A program made the position numbers and the translations under genes. A stretch of 64,000 nt of DNA, taken from positions 2,976,001 through 3,040,000 of the forward strand of contig NZ_CP030827.1 in NCBI RefSeq assembly GCF_003597675.1, in the 5' to 3' direction. The stretch comes from Neorhizobium sp. NCHU2750. Lineage in GTDB: Bacteria; Pseudomonadota; Alphaproteobacteria; Rhizobiales; Rhizobiaceae. Below are positions 25,263 to 34,324 of the stretch, piece by piece (position 1 is the stretch's first letter; the number at the start of each line of letters is the position of its first letter). Under the pieces are notes generated by a model, which saw only the letters and a list, made by a program, of their open reading frames with translations, was not told the DNA's origin and searched no databases.

Positions 25263-27032
25263 ATGACACGCACTGAAAAGAAAAAGAACGTCGTCCTCGT
25301 CGGCTTCGGCTGGACCGGCGCGATCCTCGGCATGGAACTGGCTCAGGAAGGCCTCGAAATCCTGGCGCTTGAGCGCGGCCATGACCAGGCGACGGTACCG
25401 GATTTCCAGTATCCCAACATGATGGACGAGCTGAAATACGGCATCCGTTACGGCATGATGGAAAAGCCGCGCAACACGACGGTCACCATCCGCCGCTCTC
25501 TTCAAGAGAACGCCCTACCCTACCGCAGCCTCGGCACCTTCCTGCTCGGCACCGGCGTCGGTGGCGCCGGCACCCACTGGAACGGCCTCAACTGGCGTCC
25601 GATGCTCTCCGAATACCGTCTGAAGTCCTACGCCACCGAAAAATTCGGCGCCGGCGTCATTCCGGAAGGAATGCAGATCCAGGACTATCCGATGACCTAT
25701 GAGGAGCTGGAGCCCCATTTCACCCGCTTCGAGAAGGTCGCCGGCATTTCCGGCCAGGCCGGCAACATCAAGGGCCAGATCATCGAAGGCGGCAACCCGT
25801 TCGAGGCACCGCGTTCGGAAAATTATCCGATGCCGCCAATGCCTTCGACCTGGGATGGCGTAAAATTCCGCGACGCCGCCAAGGCTGCCGGCTGTCACCC
25901 CTTCCCGTCTCCGGGTGGCATCGCCTCCAAGGACTATGTCAACGAATACAACATGCAGATGGGTCCATGTAACCACTGCGGTTTCTGCGAGCGCTACGGC
26001 TGCTACAACTATTCCAAGTCCTCGCCGCAGACGGCCATCATCGATGCCCTGAAGCGCAAGCCGAACTTCGAATACCGCACGCAGGCGGAAGTCATGCGCG
26101 TCGAGATGGCGCCCGATGGCAAGACCGCGACCGGCGTGACCTATGTCGACCTCACCACCGGCGAAGAAGTCTTCCAGCCGGCCGATATGGTCATCCTCAC
26201 CGCTTTCGCGCTGAACAACGTCCACCTGATGCTGCTTTCCGGCATCGGCCAGCCGTATGACCCGAACACCGGTGAAGGTGTCGTTGGTCGCAACTACGCC
26301 TACCAGATGCTCGGCGGCTATACGATGTTCTTCAAGAACGAGGAATTCAACCCGTTCATCGGCACGGGCGCCAACGGCTATGCCATCGACGATTTCGGCA
26401 TGGACAATATCGACTTTGCCAAGGAAGGCTTCATCGGCGGCGCCTATTGGCGTGCCGGCCAGACCAACGGCCAGCCGGGTCATACGATGCCGCTTCCCGC
26501 AGACGTCCCGAGCTGGGGTGCAGGCTGGAAGAAGGGTATCGGCGAGTGGTACGGCCATGCCATGTCGATCGGCGCCCATGGCTCGCTGATGTCCTACCGC
26601 GACAACTATCTCGACCTCGACCCGACCTATAAGGATCGCCACGGCCGCCCGTTGATGCGCATGACCTTCAACTGGAAACCCAACGACCTCAAGATGATCA
26701 ACTTCATGCAGTCGAAGATGAAGCCGATCGTCGACGCGATGAAGCCAGACATTGCCCAGGCCGGGTTCAAGAAGGAAGGCGCCATGTTCGACGTCCGTCC
26801 TTACCAGACCACCCACAATACCGGCGGCACGGTGACCGGCGAAGACCGCAAGACCTCGGTTCTCAACCGCTACCTGCAGTCCTGGGATGCCCATAACGTC
26901 TTCGTCATGGGTGCCAACACCTTCCCGCAGAACACGCAGTACAACCCGACCGGCATGGTCGGTGCGCTCGCCTACTGGGCGGCCCACCACATCCGCAAGG
27001 ATTACCTGCCCAATCCGCGTCCGCTGGTGTGA
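25263..27032 (+). CDS. GMC-family FAD dehydrogenase, large subunit (gluconate/sorbitol 2-dehydrogenase type)
   Basis: This 589-residue flavoprotein oxidises a sugar, sugar acid or polyol in the periplasm. The FAD-binding dinucleotide motif is VLVGFGWTGAILGMELA near the start, followed by the acidic strand end LALERG. The segment GPCNHCGFCERYGC has four cysteines as in the 3Fe-4S cluster region seen in relatives of glucose dehydrogenase, and the C-terminal GMC part has THNTGGTVTGED and NPTGMVGALAYWAA. No signal peptide of its own; it is expected to ride out with the Tat subunit encoded just upstream. Electrons pass to the cytochrome encoded next. The exact substrate is not settled by sequence. 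Confidence 0.92.
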   Translation: MTRTEKKKNVVLVGFGWTGAILGMELAQEGLEILALERGHDQATVPDFQYPNMMDELKYGIRYGMMEKPRNTTVTIRRSLQENALPYRSLGTFLLGTGVGGAGTHWNGLNWRPMLSEYRLKSYATEKFGAGVIPEGMQIQDYPMTYEELEPHFTRFEKVAGISGQAGNIKGQIIEGGNPFEAPRSENYPMPPMPSTWDGVKFRDAAKAAGCHPFPSPGGIASKDYVNEYNMQMGPCNHCGFCERYGCYNYSKSSPQTAIIDALKRKPNFEYRTQAEVMRVEMAPDGKTATGVTYVDLTTGEEVFQPADMVILTAFALNNVHLMLLSGIGQPYDPNTGEGVVGRNYAYQMLGGYTMFFKNEEFNPFIGTGANGYAIDDFGMDNIDFAKEGFIGGAYWRAGQTNGQPGHTMPLPADVPSWGAGWKKGIGEWYGHAMSIGAHGSLMSYRDNYLDLDPTYKDRHGRPLMRMTFNWKPNDLKMINFMQSKMKPIVDAMKPDIAQAGFKKEGAMFDVRPYQTTHNTGGTVTGEDRKTSVLNRYLQSWDAHNVFVMGANTFPQNTQYNPTGMVGALAYWAAHHIRKDYLPNPRPLV

Positions 27033-27043
27033 GGAGACAGACG

Positions 27044-28354
27044 ATGAAAACCTTTTTCCGTATCATCGGCACGCTCGTCGTCCTCGGCGTCGTGGCTCTC
27101 CTTGCCTTCATCTTCGTTCCGGTCCAGCGCACCGCTCCCGTCACCAAGCTCGCGGCTGACTACCAGCCGCCGAAGGGCGCCGGCGAATATGTCATGCGGG
27201 CATCCGACTGCATGGCCTGTCACACTGCAGAGGGTGGCAAGCCCTTTGCCGGCGGCCGTGCCATCAACAGCCCGATGGGCGTGATCTACACGACCAACAT
27301 CACCCCGGACAAAGAAAGCGGCATCGGCAACTGGACGCTCGATGATTTCCGCGCGGCGCTTTATGACGGCGTCGACAAGCAGGGCCATCACCTCTATCCG
27401 GCCATGCCCTACGACAGCTATCGCAAGCTCTCCGAAGAAGACGTCGTGGCTCTCTACGACTACTTCATGAAGGAGGTCCAGCCGGTCTCCAACACCGTGC
27501 CGGAAACCAAACTTGCCTTCCCGTTCAACCTGCGTTTCGGCCTGCGCGCCTGGAACTGGCTCGCTCTCGGCGATGCCGGCTTCAAGCCGGAGGCGAGCGA
27601 GGACGCGATATTCAATCGCGGTGCCTATCTGGTCGAGGGTGCAGGTCACTGTGCCGCCTGCCACAGCCCGCGCAACCTGATGATGATGTCGTCCGGCTCG
27701 AGCGAAAAGGATGCCGCCTTCCTCTCCGGTGGTGATATCGATGGCTTCACCGCCCCCGATCTGCGTGGTCCCGAAAGCGGCCCCCAGAAGTGGACGACCG
27801 ACGAGGTTGCCGCATACCTGCTGACCGCCCGCAACGCCCATTCGACCGCCACGGGCGAAATGGCGCTCGCCGTCCGCGACTCGCTGCAATACCTGACGCA
27901 TGACGACGCGATCGCCATCGCCACCTACCTGCGCAAGATCGGCGCCGGCAAGGGTGCGGCACCGGTTGCCGAAAAGGTCGAGGTCACCCCGACCGAAACC
28001 CTGCTTTCGGATGCCAAGCCGGACATGCCGCTCGGCCCCCGTCTCTACCTCGACAACTGCGCCGCCTGCCACATCGTCAATGGCAAGGGTGCGGGCGCGA
28101 CCTTCCCGGCACTCGACGGCAACTCGCTCGTCGATGCCAAGTCGCCGAAGGGCCTGATCAGCGTCATCCTGCATGGTGCCGAACTGCCTTCGACGGCTGA
28201 CCGGCCGATGAAGCTTCGCATGCAGGGTTATGCCAACCGGCTTTCCGACGAGGAAGTCGCAGCCCTCGCAACCTTCCTACGTGATGGCTGGCACAATAAG
28301 GCTCCGGCCGTGTCGGCAGCAGACGTGAAGGCCGTTCGCGCCGAGGCGCACTGA
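27044..28354 (+). CDS. Triheme cytochrome c subunit of the GMC dehydrogenase
   Basis: This 436-residue protein has an uncleaved or signal-like N-terminal TM (residues 5-26) and three CxxCH heme sites: CMACH at 56-60, CAACH near 203 and CAACH near 339. It is the membrane-anchored electron acceptor that passes electrons from the FAD subunit to ubiquinone. ATG at 27044 follows GAGGAGAC and is preferred over an in-frame GTG at 27029. It is 11 bp behind the FAD subunit gene. A strong hairpin ends the operon. Confidence 0.93.
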   Translation: MKTFFRIIGTLVVLGVVALLAFIFVPVQRTAPVTKLAADYQPPKGAGEYVMRASDCMACHTAEGGKPFAGGRAINSPMGVIYTTNITPDKESGIGNWTLDDFRAALYDGVDKQGHHLYPAMPYDSYRKLSEEDVVALYDYFMKEVQPVSNTVPETKLAFPFNLRFGLRAWNWLALGDAGFKPEASEDAIFNRGAYLVEGAGHCAACHSPRNLMMMSSGSSEKDAAFLSGGDIDGFTAPDLRGPESGPQKWTTDEVAAYLLTARNAHSTATGEMALAVRDSLQYLTHDDAIAIATYLRKIGAGKGAAPVAEKVEVTPTETLLSDAKPDMPLGPRLYLDNCAACHIVNGKGAGATFPALDGNSLVDAKSPKGLISVILHGAELPSTADRPMKLRMQGYANRLSDEEVAALATFLRDGWHNKAPAVSAADVKAVRAEAH

Positions 28355-28361
28355 CAGCAAG

Positions 28362-28395
28362 GCTACTCCGCCGTCGCCAATGGCGGCGGAGTAGC
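28362..28395 (+). terminator. Strong hairpin after the dehydrogenase operon
   Basis: GCTACTCCGCCG at 28362-28373 and CGGCGGAGTAGC at 28384-28395 form a 12-bp perfect stem around TCGCCAATGG. No U-run follows, so it may need Rho or protect the mRNA end. Confidence 0.65.
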
Positions 28396-28561
28396 AACAC
28401 GCCTATCTGAATGCCGGTTGGCAGCGCCCATATCTGCCGGATGCACAGCCAGAGATTTCAACCTCGAAAAACACCGACCAGCGACTGTATAAATTGCCGA
28501 TTACATGTCGCAAAAACTCTGCGGGCCGCTGATTCTCAATCAGTCAGTGAAAAATAAAGCA

Positions 28562-28584
28562 GACACATCCCCCATCTAGGGGAT
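28562..28584 (+). promoter_or_regulatory. CCCC/GGGG dyad upstream of the HD-GYP gene
   Basis: ATCCCC at 28567-28572 and GGGGAT at 28579-28584 flank CATCTA, and GACAC stands directly before at 28562-28566. The layout GACAC, CCCCCAT, TAGGGG matches the site upstream of the dehydrogenase operon at 24487. It ends about 53 bp before the HD-GYP start, compatible with activator or repressor action. Confidence 0.45.
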
Positions 28585-28637
28585 TTATTCATACTCTTTG
28601 ACGCCCAATATCGACACTGTTCGAGGACTTGCGTGGC

Positions 28638-29561
28638 GTGATACTTCGCTTACCAAAAAATCTAGTCCGAAAGGGCTTGTATATAGAGGCCGTCGAGTGC
28701 CCGAGCCATGAGTTTGCGCGACGGCGGTTCATGGTCGAAACCCAGGAAGATCTGAACGCGATCCGCATGTCCTCCGCGGTCGACATTCTGGTCAGCCAGA
28801 AAAAGAGCCAGATCGACGTCCTTGCCCTGCTGAAGCAGGCGCCACCCCAATACCATCGGCAAGCCAATCCGGCCGACCCTCAGATGCTGGAGATCAAGGG
28901 CGCGCTGTCCGATGCCGTGCTGTCCATGCATCGGGGCATGTCGGAGGCGGCCGCCGGCAGGCTCGACATGTCGCAGATCGCCGACGCCGCCGCAAGCGCA
29001 CGCCAGGCCGTCGAGGCGGCCCCGGATCTCTTCGTCCAGGTGACGCGCCTCAAGGCCAAGGACAAGGCGAGCTACATGCATTCGATCTCGGTCGCCGGCC
29101 TGATGACCGAAATGGCGGCCAGGCTCGAACTCGATGACGACCTCATCGACGAAATCGGCCGCGCCGGCATCCTGCACGATCTCGGCAAGCTTCTGATCCC
29201 GAACGCGATCCTCAACAAGCCGGGCAAGCTCAATGCCGCCGAGATGCGGATGATGCGCAGCCATCCGGAAATCGGCTACCGCCACATGAAGAAGCTGGGC
29301 GGCGTTTCCGATCTCATCCTCGATGTCTGCCGTCTGCATCATGAGGCACTCGACGGCAGCGGCTATCCGCTCGGCCTGAAGGACGAGCAGATCGGTATCG
29401 CCGTGCGCATCTGCACCGTCTGCGACGTCTTCGATGCGCTGACCAGCGTCCGCTCCTACAAGGGCGCATGGTCGGCCTCCGACGCCCTCACATGGATGTA
29501 CGACCGGCCGAACCTTTTCGACCGCAAGCTGGTACTGAGACTGAGTTCGATGCTGAACTGA
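28638..29561 (+). CDS. HD-GYP-domain cyclic-di-GMP phosphodiesterase
   Basis: This 307-residue protein has an N-terminal DUF3391-like region and an HD-GYP domain that hydrolyses cyclic-di-GMP. Catalytic marks are intact: GILHDLGK (HD), RSHPEIGYRHMKKLGG, and HHEALDGSGYP carrying the GYP motif. GTG at 28638 is preceded by GAGGA about ten bases upstream; a TTG at 28629 would place the ribosome site too close. No membrane segment, so it is cytoplasmic. The upstream element shared with the dehydrogenase operon suggests the two answer to the same regulator. The gene converges with the Gfo/Idh gene. Confidence 0.93.
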   Translation: MILRLPKNLVRKGLYIEAVECPSHEFARRRFMVETQEDLNAIRMSSAVDILVSQKKSQIDVLALLKQAPPQYHRQANPADPQMLEIKGALSDAVLSMHRGMSEAAAGRLDMSQIADAAASARQAVEAAPDLFVQVTRLKAKDKASYMHSISVAGLMTEMAARLELDDDLIDEIGRAGILHDLGKLLIPNAILNKPGKLNAAEMRMMRSHPEIGYRHMKKLGGVSDLILDVCRLHHEALDGSGYPLGLKDEQIGIAVRICTVCDVFDALTSVRSYKGAWSASDALTWMYDRPNLFDRKLVLRLSSMLN

Positions 29562-29576
29562 GCTTCGGGTAGAACC

Positions 29577-30749
29577 TCAAAGCTTCACCCAGGCACCGTT
29601 CCTCTTCGAGGACGCGACGCAGGCCTCGACGAAGGCAACCCCTTTCACCCCGTCGTCGACGGTCGGATAGATCACTGCCCTGTCGACCGCCACACCTCTC
29701 TTGCGGGCATGGATGGCACGCGCAGCCTCCGTATAGATGGTCGCAAACGCTTCGAGATAACCTTCGGGATGCCCCGACGGAATGCGCGAGACACGCGACG
29801 CCGCGTTCCCCGAACCGGCACCATTGCGGGTGATCAGCCGCTTCTGTTCGCCGAATGGCGTGAACCACAGATAGTTCGGGTTCTCCTGCCCCCATTCGAG
29901 CCCGCCCTTGTCGCCATAGACGCGCAGCCTCAAGCCGTTCTCGTTGCCCGGCGCCACCTGGCTGCACCAGAGCATGCCCTTCGCGCCCCCTTCGAACCGC
30001 AGCATCACATGGGCATTGTCGTCCAGCCGTCGGCCGGGGACGAAACTGTCGAGATCCGCCGCAAGGCTCGTCAGCGTCAGGCCGGTGACGAAGGATGCAA
30101 GATTATAGGCATGCGTGCCGATATCGCCGGTGGAACCGCCGGCACCCGATTGCGCCGGATCGGTGCGCCACACAGCCTGCTTGGCCCCGGTCTGCTCCGC
30201 CGCCTCCGTCAGCCAGTCCTGCGCATATTCCACCTGTACGACCCGGATCGTGCCGAGATCGCCATTGGCGATCATCTCGCGTGCCTGCCGCACCATCGGG
30301 TAGCCGGTATAGTTATGCGTCAGGATGAACAGCGCATCGCTTTCATCCGCAAGCTTCTTCAGCTTCTTCGCATCGGCAAGATTGGAGGTGAGCGGCTTGT
30401 CGCAGATGACATGAATGCCGCGCTTCAGGAACTCCCGCGCCGCCTCGAAATGCACGTGGTTGGGCGTGACGATCGATACCGCCTCGATCCCGTCCTTCAG
30501 CCGCGCCTCGCGGATCGCCATCTCCTTGTAGGACCCGTAGGTGCGCGAGGCATCGAGCCCCAGTTCACGACCCGAGGCGATCGCCTTTTCCGGCGTCGAC
30601 GACAGAGCGCCCGCCACCAGCTCGAACTGGTCGTCCAGCCGCGCCGCCATGCGATGCACCGCCCCGATAAAAGCGCCGGCACCACCGCCCACCATGCCGA
30701 GCCGAATACGCGGCGCACGAGCCTCTTCCTGTTTGCCTTCGATTGTCAT
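29577..30749 (-). CDS. Gfo/Idh/MocA-family oxidoreductase
   Basis: This 390-residue NAD(P)-dependent enzyme has an N-terminal Rossmann fold (LGMVGGGAGAFIGAVHRMAA), the EKP-type motif as CDKPLTSN with its catalytic Lys, and the histidine motif DIGTHAYNLASF. The family oxidises sugars, inositols or sugar acids. It is the last gene of a five-gene unit that starts with an ABC ATPase at 35860, so it should act on the imported substrate or its product. The gap before it holds a RIME-like repeat. Confidence 0.9.
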   Translation of the reverse strand: MTIEGKQEEARAPRIRLGMVGGGAGAFIGAVHRMAARLDDQFELVAGALSSTPEKAIASGRELGLDASRTYGSYKEMAIREARLKDGIEAVSIVTPNHVHFEAAREFLKRGIHVICDKPLTSNLADAKKLKKLADESDALFILTHNYTGYPMVRQAREMIANGDLGTIRVVQVEYAQDWLTEAAEQTGAKQAVWRTDPAQSGAGGSTGDIGTHAYNLASFVTGLTLTSLAADLDSFVPGRRLDDNAHVMLRFEGGAKGMLWCSQVAPGNENGLRLRVYGDKGGLEWGQENPNYLWFTPFGEQKRLITRNGAGSGNAASRVSRIPSGHPEGYLEAFATIYTEAARAIHARKRGVAVDRAVIYPTVDDGVKGVAFVEACVASSKRNGAWVKL

Positions 30750-30780
30750 GATGATCTCCTTGAAATATCAGCGGAGCCAA

Positions 30781-30953
30781 AAAGCCCCTCTCTGGCCTGC
30801 CGGCCATCTGCCCCACAAGGGGGGAGAAGACGTGTGGCAAGCGCCTGCCTCAATCGGGGCACAACTGTCCGGCCAGGTTAAGCCCTCCCCCTTGTGGGGG
30901 TCCTAAGGACGGGCGAGACACGTGGCTCGCCCCGGATGGTTGGGAGGGGTCTT
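30781..30953 (+). repeat. RIME-like mosaic repeat, copy A with nested palindrome
   Basis: This intergenic element has the order GGCCTGCCGGCCAT, CCCCACAAGGGGGGAGA, a variable middle, TTAAGCCCTCCCCCTTGTGG and a final GGGAGGGGTCTT. Between the last two blocks a palindrome of about 23 bp is inserted (30911-30933, arms GGGCGAG and CTCGCCC). Three other copies in this window share the framework, so this is a dispersed repeat of the rhizobial intergenic mosaic type. It sits within an operon, between two cistrons. Confidence 0.85.
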
Positions 30954-30955
30954 AA

Positions 30956-32008
30956 TCACAGCCCCAGCAGCCGACGGTTCGCCGCCTCGTCGGTACCGCC
31001 CGCGGCAAAGTCATCGAAAGCATGCTCGGTCACCCGGATGATATGCGCCTTGACGAATTCCGCTCCTTCGCGTGCCCCGTCCTCCGGGTGTTTCAGCGCG
31101 CATTCCCACTCGACCACGGCCCAGCCGTCGAAATCATTGGCCGCCATCTTGGAGAAGATCGCGCCGAAATCCACCTGACCGTCGCCCGGTGAGCGGAAAC
31201 GCCCCGCCCGGTTGACCCAGCTCTGATAGCCGCCATAGACACCCTGCCGCCCGGTCGGATTGAACTCCGCATCCTTGACGTGGAACATCTTGATGCGGTC
31301 CTTGTAGATGTCGATATTGTCGAGATAGTCGAGGCATTGCAGCACGTAATGCGACGGGTCGTAGAGCATGTTGGCGCGGGGGTGGTTCTTCACCCGCTCC
31401 AGAAACATCTCGAAGGTCACCCCGTCATGCAGGTCTTCGCTCGGATGGATCTCGTAGCAAAGATCGACATCGTTTTCATCCGCATGATCGAGGATCGGCG
31501 CCCAGCGCCGCGCCAGTTCGTCGAAGGCGGTTTCGACCAGGCCGGCAGGCCGCTGCGGGAACGGGTAAAGGAACGGCCAGACCAGCGCGCCGGAAAAGGT
31601 CGCATGCGCCTTGATGCCGAGATGTTTCGAGGCGGTGATCGCCATCTTCACCTGTTCCACCGCCCATTCCTGCCGCGCCTTCGGGTTGCCGCGCACCTCG
31701 GGTGCCGCAAAGCCGTCGAACAGTTCGTCATAGGCCGGATGCACGGCGACGAGCTGCCCCTGCAAATGGGTGGAAAGCTCGGTGATCTCGACGCCATTGC
31801 TACGGGCCACACCCGCAAGCTCGTCGCAATAATCCTTGGATGAGGCGGCCTTCTTCAGGTCGATCAGCTGGCCGGCCCAGGTCGGCACCTGCACGCCGAC
31901 ATAGCTCTTGTCCGCCGCCCATTTGGTAATGCCGTCCCAGCTGTTGAAAGGTGCCGCGTCGCCCGCAAACTGCCCGAGAAAAATGCCAGGCCCCTTGATC
32001 GTCTTCAT
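30956..32008 (-). CDS. Sugar phosphate isomerase/epimerase-family TIM barrel protein
   Basis: This 350-residue protein is an AP-endonuclease-2-type TIM barrel as in xylose isomerase-like epimerases. Metal ligands are seen in CYEIHPSEDLHDG and NMLYDPSHYVLQ, and near the C-terminus in VVEWECALKHPEDG. It probably interconverts a sugar or ketose as the substrate of the neighbouring Gfo/Idh enzyme. GGAGG lies upstream of ATG 32008, chosen over a longer reading at 32062. Part of the five-gene ABC unit. Confidence 0.88.
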   Translation of the reverse strand: MKTIKGPGIFLGQFAGDAAPFNSWDGITKWAADKSYVGVQVPTWAGQLIDLKKAASSKDYCDELAGVARSNGVEITELSTHLQGQLVAVHPAYDELFDGFAAPEVRGNPKARQEWAVEQVKMAITASKHLGIKAHATFSGALVWPFLYPFPQRPAGLVETAFDELARRWAPILDHADENDVDLCYEIHPSEDLHDGVTFEMFLERVKNHPRANMLYDPSHYVLQCLDYLDNIDIYKDRIKMFHVKDAEFNPTGRQGVYGGYQSWVNRAGRFRSPGDGQVDFGAIFSKMAANDFDGWAVVEWECALKHPEDGAREGAEFVKAHIIRVTEHAFDDFAAGGTDEAANRRLLGL

Positions 32009-32087
32009 GAAAAATCCTCCACTCAACTCATCAGAACATGGGACGGGCGCGCAGGCAGACAACCGGCGCGCCCGTCAATGGCATCGA

Positions 32088-33053
32088 TCAGAACGGTGAA
32101 TCCGGGAAGTAGAAGTTCTTGGCGTTGTCCTTCGTCACCAGCGTCGCGTCGAGAATATAGTCGCCGCTGACAGGAACATGATCGTAGAGTGCTGCAGCCG
32201 TCAGCTGCATGGCGGTCGCCACCATGGCCGGCGGATAAAGCACGTCGACCGGCATCATCTTGTCGCCGTCCATCACTTTCTTGATCATGTCCTTGGAGCC
32301 TGCGCCGGCCACGACATATTTGATGTCCGAGCGCTTGGCCTGTTCGATCGCTTCCAGCACGCCGACCGCCATGTCGTCATCCTGGCACCAGACCACGTCG
32401 ATCTTCGGATATTTGGTCAGATAGTCCTGCATCACGCGAAAGGCATCGTCGCGGTTCCAGTTGCCGTACTGACGATCCAGCACCTTCACCTTGGAACCGG
32501 CAATGCCCTTGTCGAACCCGTCCTGCCGCTGCTGGTCGATCGGGATCGGCATACCGCGGATGATCACCACCTGCGCATCCGGCGTCGTCTTGGCGATATA
32601 TTTGCCCGCCACCTCGCCGAGCGCCGGATTGTTGCCGGCCACGTAAAGATCGCGGATCGTATTGTCGTTGACCGAAGGCGCGCGGTCGACCAGCGCCACG
32701 AACTTACCGTCGTCCTTCACCTGCTGGATGGCGGATGTCAGCTGGTCCGGATCGGTCGGCAGGATGACCAGTGCATCGATCCCCTGCACCGCCAGATCCT
32801 GCACCGCATTCGCCTGGCTTGCCGGATCGGCGGACGTCTTGACGATGACGTTGAGCCCCTTGTGCTCGGCCATCAAAAGTTTGGCGACGCGTTCGGCATG
32901 ATAGACGACGCCCGCCGTCCAGCCGTGGTCGGCGGCCGGAATGGATACCCCAATCGTCACCTTCTTGGCATCCTGCGCGAATGTCGTCACCGGCACGGCC
33001 GCGGCAAACGCCGTCAGCGCCGCGGCGACATAGGCCCATAATCTCTTGCGCAT
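32088..33053 (-). CDS. Sugar ABC transporter substrate-binding protein (RbsB/XylF type)
   Basis: This 321-residue periplasmic protein has a signal peptide ending VTTFAQ and the type I periplasmic binding fold; family text VTIGVSIPAADHGWTAGVV and ALVILPTDPDQLTSAIQQV are close to ribose/xylose binding proteins, and QDDDMAVGVLEAIEQAK is the late hinge region. Third in the unit after ATPase and permease, an order less common than binding protein first. ATG 33053 with GGGAGAGA upstream. Ligand unknown; linkage with xylAB by shared operator suggests a pentose. Confidence 0.9.
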   Translation of the reverse strand: MRKRLWAYVAAALTAFAAAVPVTTFAQDAKKVTIGVSIPAADHGWTAGVVYHAERVAKLLMAEHKGLNVIVKTSADPASQANAVQDLAVQGIDALVILPTDPDQLTSAIQQVKDDGKFVALVDRAPSVNDNTIRDLYVAGNNPALGEVAGKYIAKTTPDAQVVIIRGMPIPIDQQRQDGFDKGIAGSKVKVLDRQYGNWNRDDAFRVMQDYLTKYPKIDVVWCQDDDMAVGVLEAIEQAKRSDIKYVVAGAGSKDMIKKVMDGDKMMPVDVLYPPAMVATAMQLTAAALYDHVPVSGDYILDATLVTKDNAKNFYFPDSPF

Positions 33054-33132
33054 GTTCTCTCTCCCATTTCGTTGCGGGGTCATCTCCTCCCAAAGCCGGA
33101 CCGCCCCGAATGCCCGGCCAAACCTTTCCGCC

Positions 33133-34134
33133 TCACTTGCGCATCAGCGACCTCTGCACCAGCATGGCGATGATGATGATCGCGCCCTGGATCGCGCCGA
33201 TCAGATATTCGCTGACGAAATTCGAAAGCAGCATGATGTTGCCGACGATTTCGAGAATGAAGGCGCCGCAGACAGTGCCCCAGATGCGCCCCACCCCGCC
33301 GCGCAACAGCGTGCCGCCGACCACGACCGAGGTGATCGCCTGCAGCTCCCACAGAATGCCGGTCGTCGCCGTGGTCGAGCCGAGACGCGGCACATAGAGC
33401 AGCACCGCAACCGCGACGCAGAGCCCCTGGATCACATAGGCAATGGTGCGCACCCGGTTGACCGAGATGCCGGAATAGCGTGCCACTTCCTCGTTGGAGC
33501 CGACCGCGATCACATGCCGGCCATAGCGTGTGCGATAAAGCACGAAGGCGGCGATTGCCGCGGTGACGAAGATGATCACGACCGGGATCGGCACGCCGAA
33601 CAGGTCGCCGAAATAGACCGGCCGGTAAAGCTGCTGGATATTGCGGTCCCTGACGGTGATCGCACCGCCTTGGCTAAGCCAGGTGGTCAGCCCGCGATAG
33701 ATGCCCATCGTGCCCAATGTGGCGATGAACGGCTCGATCTTGCCGACCGTGGTGATCAGCCCGTTGGCAAGCCCGCAGGCCGCCCCCAACACCAGCGCCA
33801 GAGCCATCGCCGCGACGAGCATCAGCATCGGATCGGCAATCGCGCCGGAATTCATGAACAGGATCATCAGGCTGGCAACGAAAGCCACCATCGACCCGAC
33901 GGAAAGATCGAGCCCGCCCGCCGAGATCACATAGGTCGCCCCGAGCGCGATGATGGCGATGAAGGCGCTGCGGGTGATGACATTGGTAAGATTGGCGATC
34001 GACACAAAGCTCGGATTGGCGAAATAGCCGAGCACCAGAAGCAGCGCCAGCGCCACGAAAGGCGCCACCGCCGCCATGTCCCAGTCGCGAGAGGTCTTCG
34101 GCGTCTTGGCCGTGTCGGTGGTGAGGGCGCTCAT
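33133..34134 (-). CDS. Sugar ABC transporter permease (RbsC/XylH type)
   Basis: This 333-residue protein has about nine membrane segments and the BPD_transp_2 fold. Family phrases ISAGGLDLSVGSMVAFVA and ACGLANGLITTVGKIEPFIATLG are strong; GVPIPVVIIFV and FGRHVIAVGSNE-like text (RTRYGRHVIAVGSNEEVARY) continue. ATG 34134 has GAGGGCGGC upstream. It lies between the ATPase and binding-protein genes of the same unit, with a RIME-like repeat (B) before it. Confidence 0.91.
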   Translation of the reverse strand: MSALTTDTAKTPKTSRDWDMAAVAPFVALALLLVLGYFANPSFVSIANLTNVITRSAFIAIIALGATYVISAGGLDLSVGSMVAFVASLMILFMNSGAIADPMLMLVAAMALALVLGAACGLANGLITTVGKIEPFIATLGTMGIYRGLTTWLSQGGAITVRDRNIQQLYRPVYFGDLFGVPIPVVIIFVTAAIAAFVLYRTRYGRHVIAVGSNEEVARYSGISVNRVRTIAYVIQGLCVAVAVLLYVPRLGSTTATTGILWELQAITSVVVGGTLLRGGVGRIWGTVCGAFILEIVGNIMLLSNFVSEYLIGAIQGAIIIIAMLVQRSLMRK

Positions 34135-34173
34135 GCCGCCGCCCTCAAAAGCACCGGAATTGCATTTGGAAGA

Positions 34174-34312
34174 AAGTCCCCTCCCAACCCTCCCCACAAG
34201 GGGGAGGGCTTAACCCGGCCACACTGCCGTCGCTTCATTGAGGTGGAAGGTCGCTGCAAGTTTTCTCCCCCCTTGTGGGGGAGATGGCCGGCAGGCCAGA
34301 GGGGGACTTTTT
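34174..34312 (-). repeat. RIME-like mosaic repeat, copy B (inverted)
   Basis: This copy has the same blocks in reverse: it starts AAGTCCCCTCCCAACCCTCC and ends GGCCGGCAGGCCAGAGGGGG followed by ACTT. It lacks the nested palindrome. It is in opposite orientation to copies A, C and D, and sits between the ATPase and permease genes of the ABC operon. Confidence 0.85.
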
Positions 34313-34324
34313 TCATATCTCGTC

